Assembly: GCA_958510825.1 (NCBI GenBank)
Contig: OY294047.1
Location: forward strand, 36,801,747 to 36,865,746
Length of the DNA: 64,000 nt
Source of the DNA: Brachypterus glaber
Taxonomy: Eukaryota; Arthropoda; Insecta; Coleoptera; Kateretidae
Direction: 5' to 3'
Under the pieces are notes generated by a model. It was not told where the DNA came from. It searched no databases and worked only from the letters and a program-made list of their open reading frames with translations. Both the position numbers and the translations under genes were made by a program. Positions 1-11,097 of this stretch are shown piece after piece; positions within the stretch are counted from its first letter, which is position 1, and every line of letters begins with the position of its first letter.

Positions 1-83
1 CTGTGGTTTTTAAATATAAGCTGCGCAGTGCGCATTCGCCATATACAATCTTACATGTTTTGAAAAATAGTCAATCTTCAAAG

Positions 84-868
84 TAAACCATAGAAAAAAT
101 TTTATCTCTCCACAATATAAATTTATTGTCTATTAAACAAACATTACAGCGACAATTGTTTCGAATTTTTTTAAATAAAGTCATTTTCAAGCTAGAAATA
201 ATGAAAATTAGGTTGAAAATGGTACAATTCCTTTTAGAAAAACTTACTTTTTAAATATATAAACAAATTAACTTGAGTACACATTATTAGAAATGTCATA
301 CTGACCTTAACTATATTATTTTTATAAAATCTTAAAAATTTAAGCAAAAAGAAAACTACAATAAGTTAAAATAAAATAAATTAATTAAATCTAAAATTTA
401 AAATTGAAAATTGAACATAAATCTGGGACATCTATCATAAACTAATCCAAACTATTTCAAACAGACTAAAGGAATTATCTTTAAACTGCAAAAAGGTAGT
501 TAATATAAAAAAGGAAAAAGATTAATTTGTATTTAACTTGGTAATTCAAATAAAATTGGAGAGGTGGCAGCAAATTCATATCCAGAACTCAAAATAAAAA
601 CCGAAAAAGAATAAAATTTTTGGAAAAGTTGTTAAGAAAAAAAAAATATATATATTTATTCCAAAGATTAATGCTCTCTAAGGGGACAGGCAACAATCTC
701 CGGTCTCACATTTAAAACATTATTGTAAACGTAAATATACAAAAAATCTATTTTTTCATTAACTAACCTATCCCTATGAAACTTTTTGTTGTATAAAATG
801 GCGAATTGTTCTAGCAGATCTGAGACTCTATCGTTCCTAGAAATATGCAAAACACTTACTTCATTTTC

Positions 869-906
<38 letters not shown>

Positions 907-1415
907 CATGGTTGTTGCACAACACATGGTTGGCAAAGTTGGACTTATAGTTCAGACCTGCTAGATCAACATTATTTGCATGTAGTAACCGAAAGTATTA
1001 GTTAGTTGGTTCTTCTCAAATTTTACAATAACTACGGCCTATGTAAAAGCTATCACAGAATGATGATAGATGTCCCAGATTTTTATTCAATTTTCAATTT
1101 TTAATTTTAGATTTCATTAATTCATTTTATTTTAACTTATTGTAGTTTTCTTTTTGTTTAAATTTTTAAGATTTTATAAAAATAATATAGTTAAGGTCAG
1201 TATGACATTTCTAATAATGTGTACTCAAGTTAATTTGTTTATATATTTAAAAAGTACGATTTTCTAAAAGGAATTGTACCATTTTCAACCTAATTTTCAT
1301 TATTTGTAGCTTGAAAATAACTTTAAAAACGTCGAAACAATTGTCGCTGTAATGTTTGTTTAATAGACAATAAATTTATGTTTTGGAGAGATAAAAAAAT
1401 TTATATGGTTTATTT
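84..1415. mobile_element. Foldback/MITE-like element with ~350-bp terminal inverted repeats
   Basis: The segment 84-438 is the reverse complement of 1063-1414 with few mismatches. For example, ATCTGGGACATCTATCAT at 421-438 answers TGATAGATGTCCCAGAT near 1064, and AACATTACAGCGACAATTGT near 138 answers its complement near 1340. The middle (440-1060) has an AAT microsatellite and no convincing coding. The outer ends (AAACCATAGAAAAAA..TATCTCTCC) recur as a short palindrome at 23838-23916, so this is a family. No transposase is visible, so it is presumably non-autonomous. The superfamily is unknown. Confidence 0.85.
868..906. repeat. (AAT)n microsatellite
   Basis: Thirteen uninterrupted AAT/ATA units lie in the loop of the surrounding foldback element. 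On the minus strand this reads as a poly-tyrosine run, which is an artefact of the repeat. Confidence 0.95.
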
Positions 1416-2095
1416 AAATCAACTCCAATATGAGTAAGGATCAAGAATTTCTTAATTTAATCTTCAAAGTTATGCATTATTTTTTCTTTAAAATGTTGTA
1501 AATTTTGCTTTAGAATTTAAAGTTATCTATTAATAATAATTAAAAAAATATATTCCTATTTGCTCGCGGCTTCATCTGGGTTGCGGAATGTGTAATGAAA
1601 GTTAAAAATTATATTTAAATATGTACTTACCTTGCCAGGTAAGGCTTATCTTGGTAATAATTGCCATTCTAAATTGTAAAACCATTTTTTTAAAATAATT
1701 TTATGTGTTCAAACTTTCAATATGTATCATTATGTTAATTTACTAAAAATGTAAAAATTCATGTCTACATGGTAGATAATAATTTTAACTTCTGTTTAAA
1801 ACCAGTCTATGACGATAAATTCTCAGTACCTATCTCCGTATATTCCTATATAAATACCTACTGTCATTTTGTGTTTCCCCGTTTTTAATAATGTTGTGTG
1901 ATAAACTCACAGAAATAAAATAAAATAGAGTGCAGTATATAACAACAGAATGGTAAATGTTGACGATACTTTATTTTAACGGTATGCGTATTCTAGAGAG
2001 AGGAGTTATTAGTTCGTTGGTTAAAGTTCCTTAAATTAAAGCTCTTCATTATAAATTATTTTACTGAAGGCAAATTTTTAGCAGCAAAGGTTCTT
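1416..2095. other. AT-rich intergenic stretch with one MITE fragment
   Basis: No open frame, RNA or complete element is visible. The segment 1971-2020 (AACGGTATGCGTATTCTAGA through AGTTCGTTGG) is one arm of the palindromic element seen complete at 47129-47372. Confidence 0.6.
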
Positions 2096-2269
2096 TCATC
2101 GTGATCCGGGATCATCCAAAATTTTCAAGTTTTCATTGCGGTGCTGTATAACAATGTCATGACTCAGAACATACTGCGATCTATTATATTTATTTCTTTG
2201 ACACTCAATCCGCAACTTATCTTTTTCAAACACAATTTTTAATCGTTCCGCTTCTATAGTGTTTGACAT
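2096..2269 (-). CDS. Possible small single-exon gene, 57 codons, divergent from CISD2
   Basis: An ATG at 2269 (minus strand) opens 57 codons ending in TGA at 2098-2096. The product starts MSNTIEAERLKIVFEKDKLR and is charged, with a likely helical Glu/Lys/Arg-rich first half, an Asn/Arg/Tyr-rich middle and no hydrophobic segment. Codon use and composition look more gene-like than the surrounding AT-rich DNA. Its start lies 118 bp from the CISD2 start on the opposite strand, which fits a shared bidirectional promoter. I do not recognise a family. It could be a first or only exon, but no GT donor is obvious near its end and no AATAAA lies close downstream. Chance remains possible at this length. 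Confidence 0.4.
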   Translation of the reverse strand: MSNTIEAERLKIVFEKDKLRIECQRNKYNRSQYVLSHDIVIQHRNENLKILDDPGSR

Positions 2270-2387
2270 CGTTGAATAACCTTCCCGTTAAAATTCTCAA
2301 CAAAAAAAAATATTAGACTTTTATAGTTACTTTTACTTTTACGTGAACATTGTTAGAAGACTGTGGTGTAGTGTATAGCAAATAAAA
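2270..2387. promoter_or_regulatory. Putative bidirectional promoter / 5' leader region of the CISD2-like gene
   Basis: This is the only unique, non-repetitive spacer between the divergent small ORF and the CISD2 start. No clear TATA box at a defined distance is visible. The start context is AATAAAAATGC (A at -3). The promoter role is inferred from gene layout only. Confidence 0.35.
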
Positions 2388-5300
2388 ATGCAACCTTTTT
2401 CGTATTTAGTTAAAGAAGCAGTTCCTAATTATTTAGCAGGTTTGCCAATTCCGAGTAGTGTTGGAGGATGGTTTAGACTAGGATGTAAGTAGAAATATTA
2501 TACAGTGCGATCCAAAAGTCACCCCCCATTAAATTTTTAACGAGTTGAGATATCGACTTTAAATTTGGAACACTTAAATAAGACAACTTAAACTATCTTT
2601 TTGTTTATATTTGATATTTGTAACTTTTCCAGTAGGAACGGGGGGCATAGAGGGATTGTTTTTAATGGAAAATGGGGTCGTGTGTTACATCATTTTAAAG
2701 CTTATATTTTTTTTTATTTTACCATATATTTATTTTTTTAGATTTTTTTTGCTTAAAGGGTTAAATTAAAAATGGAAATTGTCTTCAAATTTTTTTAAAA
2801 AATTAATTTTTTTTGAAAAATTACCAATTTCATGACTTAAAAAAAAAAATCGAATTTTTATCAAAAACTATTAAAAAATAAAAAAAAAATTGAAAAATCA
2901 AAACAATTATTTTTTTTTTAATAAAAAATACATGGCATACATAAATTAGTTTAATCTAAGAAGTGAGATAAATATGTTTATTTTACCTTTATATATTTAG
3001 TTAATTTAAATACTTAAAATTAAAATGCAGGATTTTAAAACCATTTGTACTTAATCAAATAGATAAAACTTGTTGACCTTGTTTTATGTATACATTCGTT
3101 TCGCTTTTTACATGTGGCGAATAATTATAATTTATTCTAAAAAAATATTTTCTGCGTGTTTTTATTTATATAGGGAAAAAAGTTGGAAAAACTGAAGGAG
3201 AATGTTTGGGAAATGTAAATTTTTTTATATAAAAATAGTGGTCCAAAAGTCACCCCCTTTTAACTTTTAAATGAGTAGATATAAACTTCAAATTTTAAAC
3301 ACTTTTAAAAACAAGACAAACTATCTTTTTAAATATATTTCATATATATTTTTTAACTTTTTTAGACTAATTCTGTATGGTTTAAAATTGGGTTAAAAAT
3401 GTTAATTTTATCAACATTTCTTTAAAATTTCAAACTATTTTTGATATATGGTTAATTTCATGGTGCAAAAACGTAAACTTTACGATTAAACTAATTTAAA
3501 ATGATATAAATAAATAATCGAAAATAATATCTCAAAAAAACGCAGCATCTTAAAAATAAATAAATTAAAATATAAAAATATATGGTCGAATAGATAATTT
3601 TATTATCTTTAAAACGATGTATCACATTCAAAAAAATTCTCCCCCACGCCTCTGACCACATTTTAAAAGCTAAAATTCAAATTGGCGCTAAAAGATAGTT
3701 TAAGTCGTTTTATTTACGTGTTCCAAATTTAAAGTCGATATATCGATTCGTTCAAAGTTAAGAGATGTGGCTTTTAAACCACACTTTATATTTAGAATAC
3801 ACAGGACCGTAACTGGAAAAATTTCCAGGGGGTGCTGAGCACGCCCTGACAAAAAAAAATATAATATTTTCAGTGGTGCTCCGAAGCATTTTGGGGGAGG
3901 GGGGCAGAGCAAATATTTCCCAACTAAAAATTGAGAAATTTCCCAAATCAAAAAAACAGCTTTACCCCTAACCGTGACATTTTGCTGACTAAAAAAAAGG
4001 TCTTCACATCTGAAAAATTAAACTTAAAATAATATTAATTAATTTTCTGTTATTTAAAAACGATTTTGTTTATTATTTTTTTAATAAATTAAATCAATTT
4101 ACATTACCCACAGTATTATTTTGACTTGAGCACCCCCTGTGGGGTTGCTTAGAGCTTATTTTGCCAGGGGGTGCTCAAAATCATGCCAGGGGGTGCTGAG
4201 CTTCCCCTAGCACCCGGGGTTCTGTTCCTCCCCCCCTTTACGGGCCTGAGAATACATTCTTATAAGACTAATTATTTTATTATCGTTTTTTTTAGTTAAA
4301 GATTGGCTGTCTCTCATCCCTCCAACAGCCTTACTTGTTGGATCAGCTTTCGTAGTTCACAGAGCAATTGCTCCAAGACAAATAAATCCTATAATTAGAA
4401 AAGACTGCAGAAAAGTTGTGGAAACTGTAGAAATTGAAGATATAGCTGAAAAAACTTTTTACTGCCGTTGTTGGCTTAGTAAAAAGGTAAGATTTTTTTA
4501 ATTATGCGAAATCACAAGCAAGAAGAACAGGGGTTCCAAATGTCCTAAAATTCTAAAAAATCCTAAAATTTTGTCATTGTCCTAAAATGTTGTCAAAAAA
4601 GCTTGAAATGTTTAACAAATTCTCGTTTTGTATTATTTTTTTTTGAATCTGTTACATTCTTTTTCAAGACTTACCTGTAAGTATTAAAAAATAATTTGTG
4701 ACCACAACAACTTCAGAACGCTTTGAGCTAAAGACTTTTTTGGACCAGAAAGTTCTCGGATGGGATTGTTTTTGTAAAAAAATAGGGTGGGGTAACATAA
4801 CAATTTGTTTTGTCCTAAAAATTCCTAAAAATATGATAATTTTAATTTGGAACTCCTGGATGAAAAAAGAATTTATTATATCATGTTTATATATTTCTTA
4901 ATTTGTTAATACGGAGTTTAGCTGTCCAATATTAAAAAAAAAATGGTTTTATTGTTAACTGGAGCCAATCCCTAGTAGCAATTTTTGTCAAGTCTTCAGC
5001 AGGTCTGGCTCAAGATTCTTGATCAAGTAACTCCATCCAGATTTTGACAATACTGTCGACAGATTACTTCGTCAAGATTCTTCAGCAAGAATGTAGCAAG
5101 AAAAATTGATGAGGGAGAGGTGGGCGCTCATGGACTATAGCGTTTTTCGCGCAGGAGTAGGTCAAGATTCTTGACCAAGAATCTTGTCAAATTCTTGCTA
5201 CAGACTTGACGAACAAATTTGACAACGCTCTGATCCAGAATCTTGCTAAAGTCTTGCCCAAGTATGGATACAGAATTTTGATTAATTCTCTGTCTCAAGA

Positions 5301-5852
5301 ATTGTCCAATTCTTTACAAAGAACTTTGTTAAGTTCTCTGGACAAGAAACTTGTCCAAGATCAATGTTACTAGGGATGTTAATGTCATAGATATTTATTA
5401 ATACAATTGTTTTAAAAATTATTTACATAAGAAAAAATCATTTATACGTGGTATATTTTAGTGGATTATTGCACTTATTTATTTTTCAGACAAACTAAGA
5501 GGCCGTTTGAGTTGAATCTCAGAGCGCTCGGAGTAATAGTTACCTCTCTTTTCAAACAAAGAATTAGAAAGAGAACTATGCTCTAAGAGCTAGGAGCTTT
5601 AACTCAAACGGAGTATAACGACTGATAAAACGTCGTTCTACTCCCTGAAAGTTAGGATAGGTACCCTATTAATATTATCAGACCTACTTTATTATTTTTC
5701 TAATTTATTAAAAAATATTAATTCTTTATTATTTTTAGTGGCCATTATGTGACGGTGCTCATGGACCACATAACAGGGCAACTGGTGATAATGTAGGACC
5801 ATTAATAGTAACAACAAGAAAACTAGCTGCTGAGGCAGCTGCTAAAAAATAG
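2388..5852 (+). CDS. Cisd2: CISD2-like CDGSH iron-sulfur domain protein (three exons)
   Basis: Exons 2388-2484, 4296-4486 and 5739-5852 join in phase (1 then 0) across GTAAGT/TTTAG and GTAAGA/TTTTTAG boundaries to give 133 residues, close to the about 135 usual for CISD2. The order is an N-terminus [20 protein letters not shown], a PVP/GGWF-like motif (residues 20-29), a membrane segment (about 37-54) and the CDGSH domain. The 2Fe-2S ligands are visible as Cys89 and Cys91 (YCRCW), Cys100 and His104 (PLCDGAH). From the family, CISD2 is anchored in the ER or outer mitochondrial membrane with the cluster in the cytosol, and affects calcium handling, autophagy and lifespan; orthology here is by similarity I recognise. 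The loop reads CDGAHGPHN rather than the canonical CDGSH, as in other CISD2 proteins. Both introns are packed with transposon remnants, none of which touch the splice sites. Confidence 0.95.
2503..3764. mobile_element. Degraded/composite mariner-type MITE copies in CISD2 intron 1
   Basis: The segment 2503 onward (CAGTGCGATCCAAAAGTCAC) and 3236-3330 (GTGGTCCAAAAGTCACCCCC) are two left arms of the TA-flanked family seen complete at 7324-8050 and 55185-55907. Near 3690-3764 there is a right arm lacking its terminal CACTTTTGGACCGC end. It appears to be one copy rearranged into, or interrupted by, another. Confidence 0.7.
3804..4247. repeat. Unclassified repeat with GGGGGTGCTSA motifs
   Basis: The block is framed by an imperfect inverted pair (AGGACCGTAACTGG near 3804, CTTTACGGGCCT near 4236). 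It contains repeated CAGGGGGTGCTGAGC-type motifs near 3826, 4165 and 4188. It sits in CISD2 intron 1 and looks like an old transposon. Family not recognised. Confidence 0.45.
4969..5376. mobile_element. Palindromic k-mer-dense element in CISD2 intron 2
   Basis: The ends CCCTAGTAGCA (about 4970) and TGTTACTAGGGA (about 5365) are inverted. The interior is saturated with both orientations of one short word (CAAGATTCTTG, TTGTCAAG, CTTGTCCAAG). The same architecture with other words is seen at 6361-7229, 31356-31808, 57321-57904 and 58278-58484. Confidence 0.6.
5502..5611. mobile_element. Short palindromic MITE in CISD2 intron 2
   Basis: Inverted ends GGCCGTTTGAGTT and AACTCAAACGG enclose about 110 bp with further internal pairing (AGAGCGCTCGGAG / CTCTAAGAGCTAGGAG). 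Confidence 0.6.
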
Positions 5853-5982
5853 TAAATGTTCGTTTGTTTGTAAATGGAACTTTTATGGAAAATGCGCTAG
5901 TTAGTTAATATTTTAATTTATATTAAATATAAGTTATAATTTTTATATTAAGTAAAAGACAGTATTATGTATTTTATTTATT

Positions 5983-5988
5983 AATAAA
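5983..5988 (+). terminator. AATAAA polyadenylation signal for CISD2
   Basis: AATAAA lies 131 bp past the stop codon and is the first canonical signal downstream. Confidence 0.7.
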
Positions 5989-6066
5989 TTATTAAATCAA
6001 AAATTGTTTCTTTTTACTTATTATTGGTGGAAATTTATGTTTTTATTTATCCATAACAGACTTTTT

Positions 6067-6153
6067 GGGAGCGTTCAAGTATTACGTAACGCAAAATTTG
6101 GCCATTTTTGACCGCCCTCTGTAACGCGTGTTACGTAATACTTGAACGCTCCC
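6067..6153. mobile_element. PIF/Harbinger-like MITE (copy 1)
   Basis: The ends GGGAGCGTTCAAGTATTACG and its complement are flanked by TTT on both sides. The family recurs at 9105-9342, 15206-15442, 24371-24523, 37742-37882 and 38138-38379. Flanking duplications are always 3 bp of A/T, which resembles Harbinger; that assignment is inference. Confidence 0.8.
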
Positions 6154-6360
6154 TTTATTATTTTAGGTGAAGTTATTTAAATAAATCTAAAACATTAATT
6201 ATATCGTGTTAATAGTCGTAGTAAAAATATGGTACATTACTCAAGAGGAAAGCATTTTCCATACATGCGTGAACATTTCCGCCTCGAGCGAAATATTCCC
6301 ACTTATTGCGAAAAACTGTACTTTTCCCTCTAGTTGAGTTATATGGATTCTATTATCAAA

Positions 6361-7229
6361 CTCCCAGTCCGCACATATATGGATGCAACATGGTAAAGAA
6401 AGATTTTTTAGGTAACATGTGCCATCTTACATGAGACATAACATACATATGTATGCTACATAACATGCCCTATAACAGAAAGATTTTTTACGTTACATGT
6501 GCCATATTACTTAAGATGTAACATACATATGTATGATACATAACATGCAATATTGCATGTTATGTATCATATATATGGTACGAGAACATACACGATACAT
6601 AAAATGTTATGAATTCAATACTAAATATGGCGTCTATATTATTTTAATTTTTATAGGTTAGAATCACTAATATTCTTAAAATTGTTGTTAATAATAAAAG
6701 TTTTACCCTTAAGTAGTAGAAACGCATGTATTTTTAGACAACTAAACCATTTTAGATAATTTTAGACAAAAAATTAAAATATATATATTTTTTTTTTAAT
6801 GATTATTTGCTATTTTTTCTCTAAAAATTGGCTTTTTATGTGGCCCATGATTTTTAAGCCTGGTAGAAAGTTTGCTTTCACAGTAAAAATGCACATCGTA
6901 TAAGAATTTTGCCTGATGGATGCTACATATAAAGATATTTATATACTTAAATTATTAGGTTTATCAAAAAGACGTAAAAATGTTCACCATGTCTAAATCT
7001 ATGATGCACTCCATAACAAGTAAAATTCGGAAACGCCTAATTTTATTGTTATGTACCTAGTATGTATCTGATATGTAGCATGTTATGTAGCTGATACATA
7101 ACTTGAGGCGGAATTGTTAAAGTCCAAGGACTATACATGGACTATAAAAATTACATGTCTGCAACATCACATAGAACAGTGGTTATGTATCTGCTATGTT
7201 CCTGCCATGTATTTGTGTTGACTGGGCTA
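6361..7229. mobile_element. Element with CCCAGTC inverted ends and exact 11-bp direct-repeat flanks
   Basis: CTATTATCAAA is present at 6350-6360 and again at 7230-7240, immediately outside inverted ends CTCCCAGTC and GACTGGGCTA. The interior is a mosaic of ACATGTTAC, TATGTATC and GGTAACATG words in both orientations, with a near-duplicated ~85-bp unit at about 6395-6550. No coding capacity. The long direct repeat would suit a Mutator-like or related mechanism, but that is inference. Confidence 0.7.
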
Positions 7230-7323
7230 CTATTATCAAAGTAGTAGCAACCCTTGATTTCCTATACAGGAACTTAAAGCAATATATTCTTAGAATTTAT
7301 GAGATTTCCTGCATATATACATA

Positions 7324-8050
7324 CAGTGCGGTTCAAAAGTCACCCCCTTTTTAACTTCTGAATGAGTTGAGATATCGACTTCAAATTTAGAACTCCTAAA
7401 TAAGACAACTTAAACTATCTTTTAGCATATATTTGATATTTTCAGCTCTTAAAATGTGGGCAGGGGGGCATGGGGGGACATTTTTTTAAATGGAAAGGGG
7501 GGTCGTGTGATACATCATTTTAAAGCTTATAAATTCTCTATTTAAACTAACATTTTTAAATTTTTTAAAAATGTTTTTTAAGGTTTTGATTTTTCAATTT
7601 TTTCTGCTAAAACACTCGATTTTTTAAGTTTTTTTTTATAAATTTTTATTTATGTCAACTAAAATTAGTTTAAAAGTATAATTAACATTTTTTTATGATG
7701 AAATTAGGCATTTCTAAAAAACTATTTGTTTTTTTTAGAGTAATTTTGACATTAATACCCATTTTCAACCCCATTTTAAACCCATTTTTTTTTAAATTTT
7801 AACATATGAAGTTAAATGGAGAATTTATATTTATATAAATTATAAGCTTTAAAATGATGTATTACACTACCCCCCTTTCCATTTAAATAAATGTGCCCCC
7901 ATGCCCCCTGCCCACATTTTAAGAGCTGAAAGTATTAAATATATGCTAAAAGATAGTTTAAGTTGTCTTATTTAAAAGTTCCAAATTTGAAGTCGATATC
8001 TCAACTGGTTCAAAAGTTAAGAGGGGGGGGGTGACTTTTGGACCGCTCTG
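7324..8050. mobile_element. Mariner/pogo-type MITE (complete copy, TA flanks)
   Basis: The 5' end CAGTGCGGTTCAAAAGTCAC and the 3' end GTGACTTTTGGACCGCTCTG are inverted, each bordered by TA (7322-7323 and 8051-8052). The inverted repeats run about 150 bp (ACTTCAAATTTAGAACTCC, TTAAACTATCTTTTAGCATA). The tip and TA duplication are typical of Tc1/mariner/pogo MITEs. No transposase. Confidence 0.9.
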
Positions 8051-9104
8051 TATATTTTCTATCGGCTTGACTTTTTTTATTGTTAGCAAACTATAAAGAT
8101 TACTTTGTTATCTAACAGTCACACATATTTTAACCTAGGTTTAAGTAGAAGTATAGTAGAGATATAGCTACTTACCAACAGATGTAGTTCTCAGGTCTCT
8201 TGGCTTTTTTTTATATAGGTACCTACCTACAGGTATGTTCCAAGGTTGGATTAATTCTTATAACATACAAGGTTGACCAATAATTATTAATATAACTTAA
8301 AAGGTGGTCCGATATGCGAGATAAGTTTGCGCAAGTACATGGGCAAGGTAGTGTTGTATCTCACTCGGGCGCTTGGTATTCAGTATTTGATTTCGTTTAG
8401 ACGAAAAACTACGTCACTGAGAAGGCATAATCTACCTCTCTCCACACATAGAAGCCCATACATCTGGTAACCTTGTGTAACATTATTAAATGGTGTCTAT
8501 TCTGCTTCCTATTTCATATAGTTGACGTTGTTTGACATTATCACAACATTTCTTTTATTTTGGAAAAGTTTCAGTTCATTTTCATGTCATCCAATTTATT
8601 TTACATCTTGCCTACGCTTTTGTTATTTAGGTAAGTGAAATCTGTTATTAACAGATATATATATAATAAAGTTAAAGTTAAGTTAAAAGTTAACAAGCGT
8701 GAGCCACAGTAGCCTCATGTCAGGAGCTGGCATTGGGGTTAATTACCTCTCTGCCAACAAATGATATGTGAATCACCAGAAAAATAAAATAAATACGCAT
8801 TTATTTGTTTTGTATAATACACATTCATTTGTTTTTTGTTGGTTAATGTCAGACTGACATTACCATAACCAGTATGTTACTCTTTCTCTGTTTAATTGAT
8901 GAGTTAAAAAGAGAGAGAAATACATATTCCCCTAACTTGGTTAGTAACTGCTGCTCCACAAAAAATCGGCAATTGTCATTTAGCTAGTTGACGTAGTTTG
9001 ACATTATTACCTACAACATTTCTTTTATTTTGGCAACATTTCAGTTCATTTTCGTGTCATCCAATTTATTTTACATCTTGCCTACGTTTTTGTTATTTAG
9101 GTAA

Positions 9105-9342
9105 GGGAACGTTCAAGTATTACGTAACGCAAATTGTATCAAAATTCATACACTTCATACCCCTCGCGTTATTAAAGGCTGTAGAGATTTCATGTTTTGG
9201 CTACCCCCCCCCCCAAATAGGGGGTGTGTTAGGGGGGGTAGCCAAAATATAAAATCTCTACAACCTTTAATAACGCGGGAAACGGAGTATGAAGTGTATG
9301 AATTTTGGTACAATTTGCGTTACGTAATACTTGAACGTTCCC
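9105..9342. mobile_element. PIF/Harbinger-like MITE (copy 2)
   Basis: Ends GGGAACGTTCAAGTATTACG and complement, flanked by TAA on both sides (9102-9104, 9343-9345). The related sequence at about 8632 reads GGTAAGTGAAATC without the insertion, confirming a 3-bp TAA duplication. Arms are about 110 bp. Confidence 0.9.
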
Positions 9343-9428
9343 TAAGTGAAATCTATAAATTGTTTATATTATTATTATTATTATTATCATTATTTATATT
9401 TATAATAAATACCAAGCGCGTAGCCACA

Positions 9429-9587
9429 CCCTATCAAAAATAAAATTTTAACCACATAGAATCTCATAAAACCGGTTTCACTAACCGACTAAAACCGACT
9501 AAAATTCCAAGTTTTACGTGGTTTAACTCGGTTAGTGAAACCGGTTTTATGAGATTCTATGTGGCTAAAATTTTATTTTTGATAGGG
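9429..9587. mobile_element. Near-perfect palindromic MITE
   Basis: The ends CCCTATCAAAAATAAAATTT and the complement pair over about 75 bp per arm almost without mismatch (AACCACATAGAATCTCAT, ACCGGTTTCACTAACCGA). Further copies are at 15529-15687 and 20824-20982, with a cut half copy at 12995-13033. It would form a very stable RNA hairpin if transcribed. Confidence 0.9.
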
Positions 9588-9661
9588 CAGGAGGTTGTAT
9601 TGGGGTTAGTTACCTCTATGCCCAGATGGGAAATAAGAATCTCCAGAAAAATTAAATAAAT

Positions 9662-10233
9662 AGGGGAAGGTGGGCCACAATGAGACTTAAAAATTCAACC
9701 CTAATTATTTCAGTTGTTATTAAAAATATATCGGTCAAATAAATTTTGGGTAATTATTTTACCTTAAACAATAAATAAAGTACTAAAGTCCAATATCTCG
9801 TTCGACAACAAAAATATATCCAAAAATAGTTTTCGGTATCGTGTCTCATGGTGGACCAGAGACCGGGGCACCATGAGACATAGGTGTTAACAGAATGTTA
9901 ACAGGTTGAAAATATTTTTTTTTAAACCATTTGATACAAGACTAAAACTCGTTCATTGTTTATTTTTGTAAGATTATTGGAACAAGAAAACAGGATTATA
10001 TATAAAAAAAGCTATTTTAGCAATGTCTCATAGTGGCCAAATCGAAACCAGTAGAATATAAAATAAAATAAGGCAAGCAATATTACTTTTAGACATCTAA
10101 AAAAATACCATATTAATTAAAAAAACTTCTAAAACAATTTAATTTTTAATAATTTGAGTAAGGAAGTCAAACTGTCTCATGGTGGCCCATAACAAAATGT
10201 CTCATGGTGGCCCAAATGCACATTTACAACAAA

Positions 10234-10270
<37 letters not shown>

Positions 10271-10565
10271 GAATATATTTGCATTTTTTTAATATAATTC
10301 TTAAGGGCATTAGTTGTCTTTTAAATTAAAAGAAAAAGCTTCTCTTAAAAGTTTATTTTAAACTCGCAGCCATTGCGAAGTAAATCGACGCTCAAAACTA
10401 CCACTCACAGGCACTACTTATTTGAGGCTAAGCGGGCCATGAACAAAAATATATTGGAATGTGCGGTTGGGAGGTAACTATTATATGACCAATAATTGGA
10501 AGAGAACCCAATTATTGGGTTCTCTTCCTTTCCTATTAAAAAATGAAATTATCATGGTGGCCCAC
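9662..10565 (+). repeat. Possible pogo-like element remnant with GTGGCCCA motifs
   Basis: It begins TAGGGGAAGGTGGGCCACAA and repeats CTCATGGTGGCCCA or a close variant at least five times (near 9845, 10022, 10173, 10200, 10553). The GGGGAAGG tip resembles the TA-flanked element at 22437-23781. No intact right end or transposase is seen. An AT microsatellite lies at about 10240-10267. The unit B copy begins at 15762 and is split by the 16586-17988 insertion. Confidence 0.45.
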
Positions 10566-10716
10566 TCATTAATTTTTTTTATAATTCAGATATTTTTTTT
10601 TGATATTTAGAATTCTAAAAATTCTTGCTTGTAGATTACAAATACTGTACAAAAAATACGTGAACTTGAATTTTTAAATATTTTTGCCGGCATCGTCAAA
10701 CTTTATTACTACATAT

Positions 10717-11097
10717 CGACACTCCCATGCAACAAGGACGTAACTCAACTTGGACCCATTTTGAGTTATACTCATAGGTAAATACCTTGAAAAAAGGCAC
10801 ACATGGTGGTACTACTCAGATTTATCCTTAGGCCATTTTAACCAAAAGTTTACCTAAAAACACTAAAGTAAGAAATTCTAAACTTGAATATTATCAGAAA
10901 CAAACAATAAATAAACAATAAATACATATACAGTTAAATAGATAATTTTATAAGCTTTCAAATGATATATCATATGGCTTCCTTTTCTACTTCAATCAGT
11001 TTCCCACCCTTAAATAACAAAAAAAAATATTTTAGAAATTTAGCTGTCGTGAAAAATAACAATATATGAGTTACGGCTTTGTTGCTTGGGGGTATCG
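10717..11097. mobile_element. MITE private to unit A, ATAT target duplication
   Basis: Inverted ends CGACACTCCCATGCAACAA and TTGTTGCTTGGGGGTATCG lie between two ATAT copies (10713-10716, 11098-11101). Unit B has the uninterrupted site CTACATATGCTAT at about 18205, so this is a clean insertion after the duplication. Confidence 0.9.

Larger units (their letters stand above)
8290..9660 (+). repeat. Internally duplicated unclassified repeat (LINE/SINE 3' end-like)
   Basis: The segments 8510-8800 and 8990-9660 are related copies (GTTTGACATTAT, ATGTCATCCAATTTATTTTA, CTTGCCTACG, GGGGTTAATTACCTCT). Each ends in an AAATAAATA-like tail, as a plus-strand retroposon 3' end would. The second copy is broken by a Harbinger-like MITE and by a palindrome; the first shows both uninterrupted target sites. 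Confidence 0.6.
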
